From positions 19,177 to 83,176 of the forward strand of contig JBNJEU010000002.1 in assembly GCA_051746205.1 (NCBI GenBank): a stretch of 64,000 nt of DNA, read 5' to 3'. Origin of the DNA: Thiohalospira sp051746205. Lineage in GTDB: Bacteria; Pseudomonadota; Gammaproteobacteria; Thiohalospirales; Thiohalospiraceae. This document shows positions 60,159 through 64,000 of the stretch, piece after piece. The notes under the pieces are model-generated. The model ran no database searches. It was not told the origin of the DNA and saw only the letters and a list, made by a program, of their open reading frames with translations. The position numbers and the translations under genes are program-made. The number at the start of each line of letters is the position of its first letter. The stretch's first letter is position 1.

Positions 60159-61478
60159 ATGGTAGTCAAACGCAGTGCACTAGTCCTTTTCCTCGGCATC
60201 CTCATCGGTGCCGCGTTGTCCCTGACCCATGGGGTTCTGGCCGAACGTGACCAGGGCTTCGAGCTTGGGGGTGATCAACAGCACCAGCTGCCCCTCGACC
60301 GGTTACGCACCTTCTCCGAGATCTTCTCTCGAGTGAAGAGCAGCTACGTCGAGGAAGTCGGAGACGACGAGCTCCTCGACGGTGCCATTCGCGGCATGCT
60401 CAGCAATCTCGATCCCCACTCCGCCTATCTGGATGAAGAGGATTTCCAGGCCCTGCAGGAGGGAACCAGCGGTGAGTTCGGCGGCCTTGGTATCGAGGTC
60501 GGCATGGAGGACGGATTCGTCAAGGTCATTGCGCCCATCGACGGAACCCCGGCCCAGCGCGCCGGAATCGAGAGCGGCGATCTCATCGTGCGGCTCGACT
60601 CCACGCCGGTAAAGGGAATGAGTCTCAGCGACGCCGTGGACAAGATGCGCGGCGAACCGGGCACCGAAATCGAGCTGACCGTCGTCCGGGATGGCGTCGA
60701 CCAACCCATGAAGATCACCATCGAGCGGGCCGTTATCCAGGTGGACAGCGTGACCAGCCGGATTGTCGAGGACGATTACGGCTACATCCGCATCCGGACC
60801 TTCCAGGGACGCACCGGAAAGGACGTGGAGAAGGCGGTAAACGAATTGAAGGACGAGGTCGATGGCGAGCTGCGGGGCGTGGTCCTCGACATGCGCAACA
60901 ACCCCGGCGGGGTGCTGAACGCTGCAGTGGAGGTGTCCAATGCCTTCCTGGACGGTGGCAACATCGTCTACACCGAGGGTCAGGTGGATGAGGCGCGGAT
61001 GAGCTTCGACGCAGAACCGGGCGACATGCTCGATGGCGCACCGATGGTGGCCCTGATCAACGGAGGTTCCGCGTCGGCCTCGGAGATCGTCGCGGGCGCC
61101 CTGCAGGATCACGGTCGCGCCGTGATCATGGGGGCCAAGAGCTTCGGCAAGGGCTCCGTGCAGACGGTCTTCCCGCTGGGGGGATCCACCGCCGTGAAGC
61201 TGACTACCGCGCGTTACTACACGCCCGAGGGCCGTAGTATCCAGGCGAAGGGCATCGAACCCGATGTGCAACTGGGCAATTTCACCCTGAGCGCGGCCGA
61301 AAAGGAGCGTCAGGGCGTGCGCGAGGCGGACCTGGCGCGCCACCTGGAGAATGGAGGTGAGTCGGTGGAGCAGGCACCCGAGGACATCGAGGAGGAGGAC
61401 TTCGCCACCAGCGACTACCCGGTTTTCGAGGCACTGAATCTGCTCAAGGGCATGCAGATCCTCAAGCAACGCGACTGA
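60159..61478 (+). CDS. ctpA: C-terminal processing peptidase (S41A, CtpA/CtpB)
   Basis: A 439-residue periplasmic serine peptidase. N-terminal signal or anchor (about 6-28), a PDZ domain (about 105-190), and an S41 domain with nucleophile Ser306 in GGSASASEI and the Lys331 base in SFGKGS. Family members degrade tagged or misfolded envelope proteins and act on cell-wall enzymes. The start at 60159 has GGAG upstream. The gpmI-envC-ctpA order is conserved in many gammaproteobacteria. Confidence 0.94.
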   Translation: MVVKRSALVLFLGILIGAALSLTHGVLAERDQGFELGGDQQHQLPLDRLRTFSEIFSRVKSSYVEEVGDDELLDGAIRGMLSNLDPHSAYLDEEDFQALQEGTSGEFGGLGIEVGMEDGFVKVIAPIDGTPAQRAGIESGDLIVRLDSTPVKGMSLSDAVDKMRGEPGTEIELTVVRDGVDQPMKITIERAVIQVDSVTSRIVEDDYGYIRIRTFQGRTGKDVEKAVNELKDEVDGELRGVVLDMRNNPGGVLNAAVEVSNAFLDGGNIVYTEGQVDEARMSFDAEPGDMLDGAPMVALINGGSASASEIVAGALQDHGRAVIMGAKSFGKGSVQTVFPLGGSTAVKLTTARYYTPEGRSIQAKGIEPDVQLGNFTLSAAEKERQGVREADLARHLENGGESVEQAPEDIEEEDFATSDYPVFEALNLLKGMQILKQRD

Positions 61479-61489
61479 GGGGGTAAGCC

Positions 61490-62056
61490 ATGAGTCGAGT
61501 GATGATACCGCTCGCGGAGGATTTCGAGGAGCTGGAGGCGGTCACCATCATCGACCTGCTGCGGCGCGGGCAGGTGGAAGTGACGGTGGCCGGCCTGTTC
61601 GGTGACCAGCCGGTACGCGGCAGCCGCGGTACGATGATCGTCCCCGATGTGGCGCTGGAGCGCGTGATGGACGACGACTTCGACATGCTGGTCATGCCGG
61701 GCGGACTGCCGGGAGCCGACCATCTGGCGGCCGACACGCGGCTGCGTGGGATGCTTCAGCGCCACGCTCGGGGCGGGCGCTATACGGCGGCCATCTGTGC
61801 CGCGCCGCGCGCGCTGGCGGCTGCCGGTCTACTGGAGGGGCGGCAGGCCACCTGCTTCCCCGGGGCATTGAAGCCGGAAGAGCATCCGAGTGTGGAACTG
61901 GACCTGGAGCGTCCGGTGGTCGTCGATGGCAACCTCGTCACATCGCGTGGACCGGGAACGGCAATGGACTTTGCCCTGGATCTGCTGGAATTGCTCGAGG
62001 GGCGGACGACGCGACGCGATGTTGAGGGCGCCCTTCAGCGTCAGTACAGCGGCTGA
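61490..62056 (+). CDS. DJ-1/PfpI family protein (YajL-like)
   Basis: A 188-residue flavodoxin-like protein with the reactive Cys103 in AAICAAP and the upstream Glu14 in AEDFEELE that stabilises it. YajL and relatives are reported as thiol chaperones and deglycases. It begins 11 nt after ctpA and ends just before the convergent tRNA-Phe gene. Confidence 0.9.
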   Translation: MSRVMIPLAEDFEELEAVTIIDLLRRGQVEVTVAGLFGDQPVRGSRGTMIVPDVALERVMDDDFDMLVMPGGLPGADHLAADTRLRGMLQRHARGGRYTAAICAAPRALAAAGLLEGRQATCFPGALKPEEHPSVELDLERPVVVDGNLVTSRGPGTAMDFALDLLELLEGRTTRRDVEGALQRQYSG

Positions 62057-62086
62057 GGTACGTGATCGCGGGATTCGTGCAGAAAA

Positions 62087-62162
62087 TGGTGGCCAGAGAG
62101 AGAATCGAACTCCCGACACGGCGATTTTCAGTCGCCTGCTCTACCGACTGAGCTATCTGGCC
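62087..62162 (-). tRNA. tRNA-Phe (GAA)
   Basis: A 76-nt cloverleaf including CCA. The acceptor stem GGCCAGA pairs with TCTGGCC, the anticodon loop is CTGAAAA with GAA in the middle, and the T arm GTTCGATTC and D arm are standard. CCA is encoded. Confidence 0.96.
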
Positions 62163-62174
62163 TCAAGACGCGGT

Positions 62175-62203
62175 ATTAAACCGTTCGGGCGCCGTTGCGT
62201 CAA
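62175..62203 (-). promoter_or_regulatory. Sigma-70 promoter of tRNA-Phe
   Basis: On the minus strand, -35 TTGACG (62198-62203) and -10 TTTAAT (62175-62180) are 17 bp apart. A GC-rich discriminator (ACCGCG) follows, typical of stringently controlled stable RNA promoters, about 13 nt before the tRNA. Confidence 0.75.
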
Positions 62204-62224
62204 GCCCCGGCGCCCGGAAGCTGC

Positions 62225-62497
62225 TCAGGATTGCGGCGGGACGTAGCCTTCCGGCATGGAGGAACCCTCGCCGAAGAAGAAGTTCTCCATCTCCTTCTCG
62301 AGAAACTGGCGATGCTTCGGATCGATGGGCGAAAGCCGGTTCTCGTTGATCAGCATGGTCTGGTGCTGGAGCCACATCTGCCACGCCTCCTTTGAGACGT
62401 TTTCCAGGAGCCGCTGTCCCAGTTCGCCCGGATAGGGCGCGCGATCCATACCCTCGGCTTCGCGTCCGAGCTTCACGCAGTGAACCATGTTCGCCAT
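62225..62497 (-). CDS. yggX: Fe(2+)-trafficking/oxidative damage protection protein YggX
   Basis: A 90-residue protein of the YggX family. VHCVKLGREAEGMDRAPYPG and SKEAWQMWLQHQTMLINENR are diagnostic; the family is involved in iron-sulfur protection and repair. Its start at 62497 lies within the mutY coding end by 25 nt, a conserved arrangement. The enzyme next door, MutY, carries an Fe-S cluster. Confidence 0.95.
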   Translation of the reverse strand: MANMVHCVKLGREAEGMDRAPYPGELGQRLLENVSKEAWQMWLQHQTMLINENRLSPIDPKHRQFLEKEMENFFFGEGSSMPEGYVPPQS

Positions 62498-63576
62498 TTT
62501 GCCTCCTCGTGGTGGGCGGCCAGCCGGTCCAGCAGATCACGGACCGGCGCAGCAACGCCGAAGTTCATTTCCGATCCGGTTTTATACCAGAACCATCCCG
62601 GCCCATCCATGCATTCCGGGACGGGTTTTTCTCGGATGGCCAGCAGCGGGGTGATCACCATGTCGAAATGGCTCAGGACATGGGTGAAGGGCGCGAGTCG
62701 GGCGTGGAAGCGCACGGCGACACCCGTGCGGTCGGCGATGGCGTCCTGCAGCTCGGCGTCGCCGGCCTCCGGGTTGTCGACTTCGGGGAAACTCCACAGA
62801 CCGCCCCAGACCCCGTTCGGCGGGCGCTGCTCCAGCAGCAGATGGCCGTTGCCGTCATGCACCAGAACCAGGCCGACCGAGCGAGAACGACGCGCCCTCG
62901 TGGGCTGCGGGCGGGGCGCCGGGATCCGGTCGGTCACACCACGGGATCGGGCGAGGCAGTCATCGCGCAGGGGGCAGGCGGCGCAGTCCGGTTGCCGGCG
63001 GTGACAGCAAGTGGCCCCCAGATCCATGATGGCCTGGGTGTAATCCGCCACCCGCTCGGCGGGTGTCATCTCTTCGGCCAGCCTCCAGAGACGACGCTGG
63101 GTCGCGGCTTTCCCGGGCCATTCCGGAATGGCGTGGAGGCGGGTGAGCACGCGCTTGACGTTTCCGTCGAGGATGGCGTGGCACTGGTCGTACGCCTGGG
63201 CCAGGATGGCCCCGGCGGTGGAGCGGCCGATCCCCGGCAGGGCCACCACTTCATCAAATTCGGTCGGGAATCGGCCACCATGGGCGTCCCGAATGTGCTG
63301 GGCGGCGGCGTGAAGGTTGCGCGCTCGGGCGTAGTACCCAAGACCGGTCCAGAGGGCGAGAACCTCGTCCCGATCCGCGTTGGCGAGGGCGGAGAGTGCG
63401 GGAAAGCGTTCCAGGAATCGGTGATAGTAGGGGATCACGGTGGACACGGAGGTCTGCTGAAGCATGATCTCCGCCAGCCAGACCCGGTACGCGGATCGCG
63501 GGGTCTGTTGCCACGGCAGGTCGTGCCGCCCGTAGCGGTCGTACCAGGCCAGGAGGCGAGAGGCCAGTCGCTGCAT
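62473..63576 (-). CDS. mutY: A/G-specific adenine glycosylase MutY
   Basis: A 367-residue base-excision glycosylase that removes A opposite 8-oxoG. Catalytic Glu36 in LAEIMLQQT and Asp137 in ILDGNV; the helix-hairpin-helix is LPGIGRSTAGAI. Fe-S ligands Cys191-X6-Cys198-X2-Cys201-X5-Cys207 are intact. The C-terminal NUDIX-like domain reads 8-oxoG. The start at 63576 lies 4 nt after the upstream asmA-like stop. Confidence 0.95.
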   Translation of the reverse strand: MQRLASRLLAWYDRYGRHDLPWQQTPRSAYRVWLAEIMLQQTSVSTVIPYYHRFLERFPALSALANADRDEVLALWTGLGYYARARNLHAAAQHIRDAHGGRFPTEFDEVVALPGIGRSTAGAILAQAYDQCHAILDGNVKRVLTRLHAIPEWPGKAATQRRLWRLAEEMTPAERVADYTQAIMDLGATCCHRRQPDCAACPLRDDCLARSRGVTDRIPAPRPQPTRARRSRSVGLVLVHDGNGHLLLEQRPPNGVWGGLWSFPEVDNPEAGDAELQDAIADRTGVAVRFHARLAPFTHVLSHFDMVITPLLAIREKPVPECMDGPGWFWYKTGSEMNFGVAAPVRDLLDRLAAHHEEAKWRTWFTA

Positions 63577-63580
63577 GGGG

Positions 63581-64000
63581 TCAGAAACCCAGCATGTCGC
63601 GGGCGCGTTCCTCCATCCGCTCCTTTTCCTGGTCGAGGCGCTCCTCCTGGCGACGTTTCTCTTCTTCCATGCGGCGCTCGGCCTCTTCCATCCGTTGTTC
63701 GGCCTTGCGGCGTTCCTCGGACTCCTCCAGGCGCCGGCGCGCCTCCTGCTCCTCCCGCTCGAGGCGCTCCTCCGCTTCGCGCCGGATGCGCTCCAGCCGT
63801 TCCTGCTCGCGTTCCAGGGCGCGTTGGGCCGCCTCGCGGGCGCGCATCTCCAGCAGTTCGCGGAGCAGGACACGGACTTCCGGCTCCTTGAGGGTGCCGC
63901 CCAGGTGGATCGGAATGGTCAGGTCGGTGAGATCGTCGATCGGCTCGCCGCCCTGACCCTTCAGGCTGCGCACCACGGCCGCGCGCAGTTCGTAGTCGAG
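63581..64000 (-). CDS. AsmA-family protein, C-terminal end (cut by window edge)
   Basis: The final 139 residues of a minus-strand gene. The first part, DLTDLTIPIHLGGTLKEPEV, is the conserved C-terminal AsmA pattern of envelope assembly proteins. From about residue 50 a charged Arg/Glu-rich helix of roughly 80 residues follows, ending ARDMLGF, more coiled-coil than usual for AsmA. The upstream part lies outside the window, so full domain layout is not visible. It is 4 nt before mutY. Confidence 0.75.
   Translation of the reverse strand, partial: LDYELRAAVVRSLKGQGGEPIDDLTDLTIPIHLGGTLKEPEVRVLLRELLEMRAREAAQRALEREQERLERIRREAEERLEREEQEARRRLEESEERRKAEQRMEEAERRMEEEKRRQEERLDQEKERMEERARDMLGF

Overview
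This window is a chromosomal segment of a GC-rich gammaproteobacterium. No mobile elements, prophage, CRISPR or rRNA were seen. The markers are the atp operon, a parB-parA-rsmG-mnmG-mnmE-yidC-yidD-rnpA-rpmH block and dnaA-dnaN-recF-gyrB. A system II (ResB/CcsA) cytochrome c maturation pair, a cytochrome c4, a PPi-type phosphofructokinase paired with fructose-1,6-bisphosphatase, and sulfur-handling genes (TusA, a PP-loop protein, a persulfide-sensor-like ArsR) suggest a sulfur-related or chemolithotrophic lineage near the Ectothiorhodospiraceae/Chromatiales. That placement is inference; no 16S gene is present.

Layout. (1) 1-7.4 kb: on the minus strand, the start of an EEP-family protein (cut by the window edge), an acetolactate-synthase-like enzyme, DsbA, CcsA, ResB and cytochrome c4, with one plus-strand cNMP-binding protein. 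(2) 7.6-15.5 kb: engB, polA, a LOG-family protein, a DUF2782 protein, thrB and uvrD. (3) 15.5-25.9 kb: the minus-strand block atpIBEFHAGDC-glmU-glmS. (4) 26-34.2 kb: parB, parA, rsmG, mnmG, mnmE, yidC, yidD, rnpA, rpmH, all on minus. (5) 34.4-40.7 kb: dnaA, dnaN, recF, gyrB on plus. The strand switch at about 34.3 kb, perfect DnaA boxes before and after dnaA and an AT-rich GATC-repeat stretch before dnaN mark the likely replication origin. Three perfect parS-type sites and one near-match lie at 37.5, 40.7, 43.2 and 45.6 kb, and their ParAB proteins are encoded at 26-27.7 kb.

(6) 40.9-47 kb: fbp and phosphofructokinase (divergent), plsC, glyS, glyQ. (7) 47.2-49.6 kb: a PP-loop thiolation-type protein, TusA and a CDF metal transporter, tightly packed. 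(8) 49.6-54.3 kb: glnA behind a sigma-54 promoter with NtrC-like sites, then ntrB, ntrC and trmL. (9) 54.3-57.2 kb (minus): an ArsR repressor with two widely spaced cysteines, a DUF2892 membrane protein, a membrane-anchored rhodanese, glutaredoxin, secB and gpsA. (10) 57.3-62.1 kb (plus): gpmI, an EnvC-like protein, ctpA, a DJ-1/YajL-like protein. (11) 62.1-64 kb (minus): tRNA-Phe, yggX, mutY and the C-terminal end of an AsmA-like protein.

Most of the window is conserved housekeeping. The parts most worth a second look are the parS sites built into coding sequence, the persulfide-responsive-looking operon, the PP-loop/TusA/CDF cluster, the mixed donor signature of the phosphofructokinase and the insertion of an acetolactate-synthase-like gene between dsbA and the EEP gene. 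No gene-free stretch exceeds about 225 bp.
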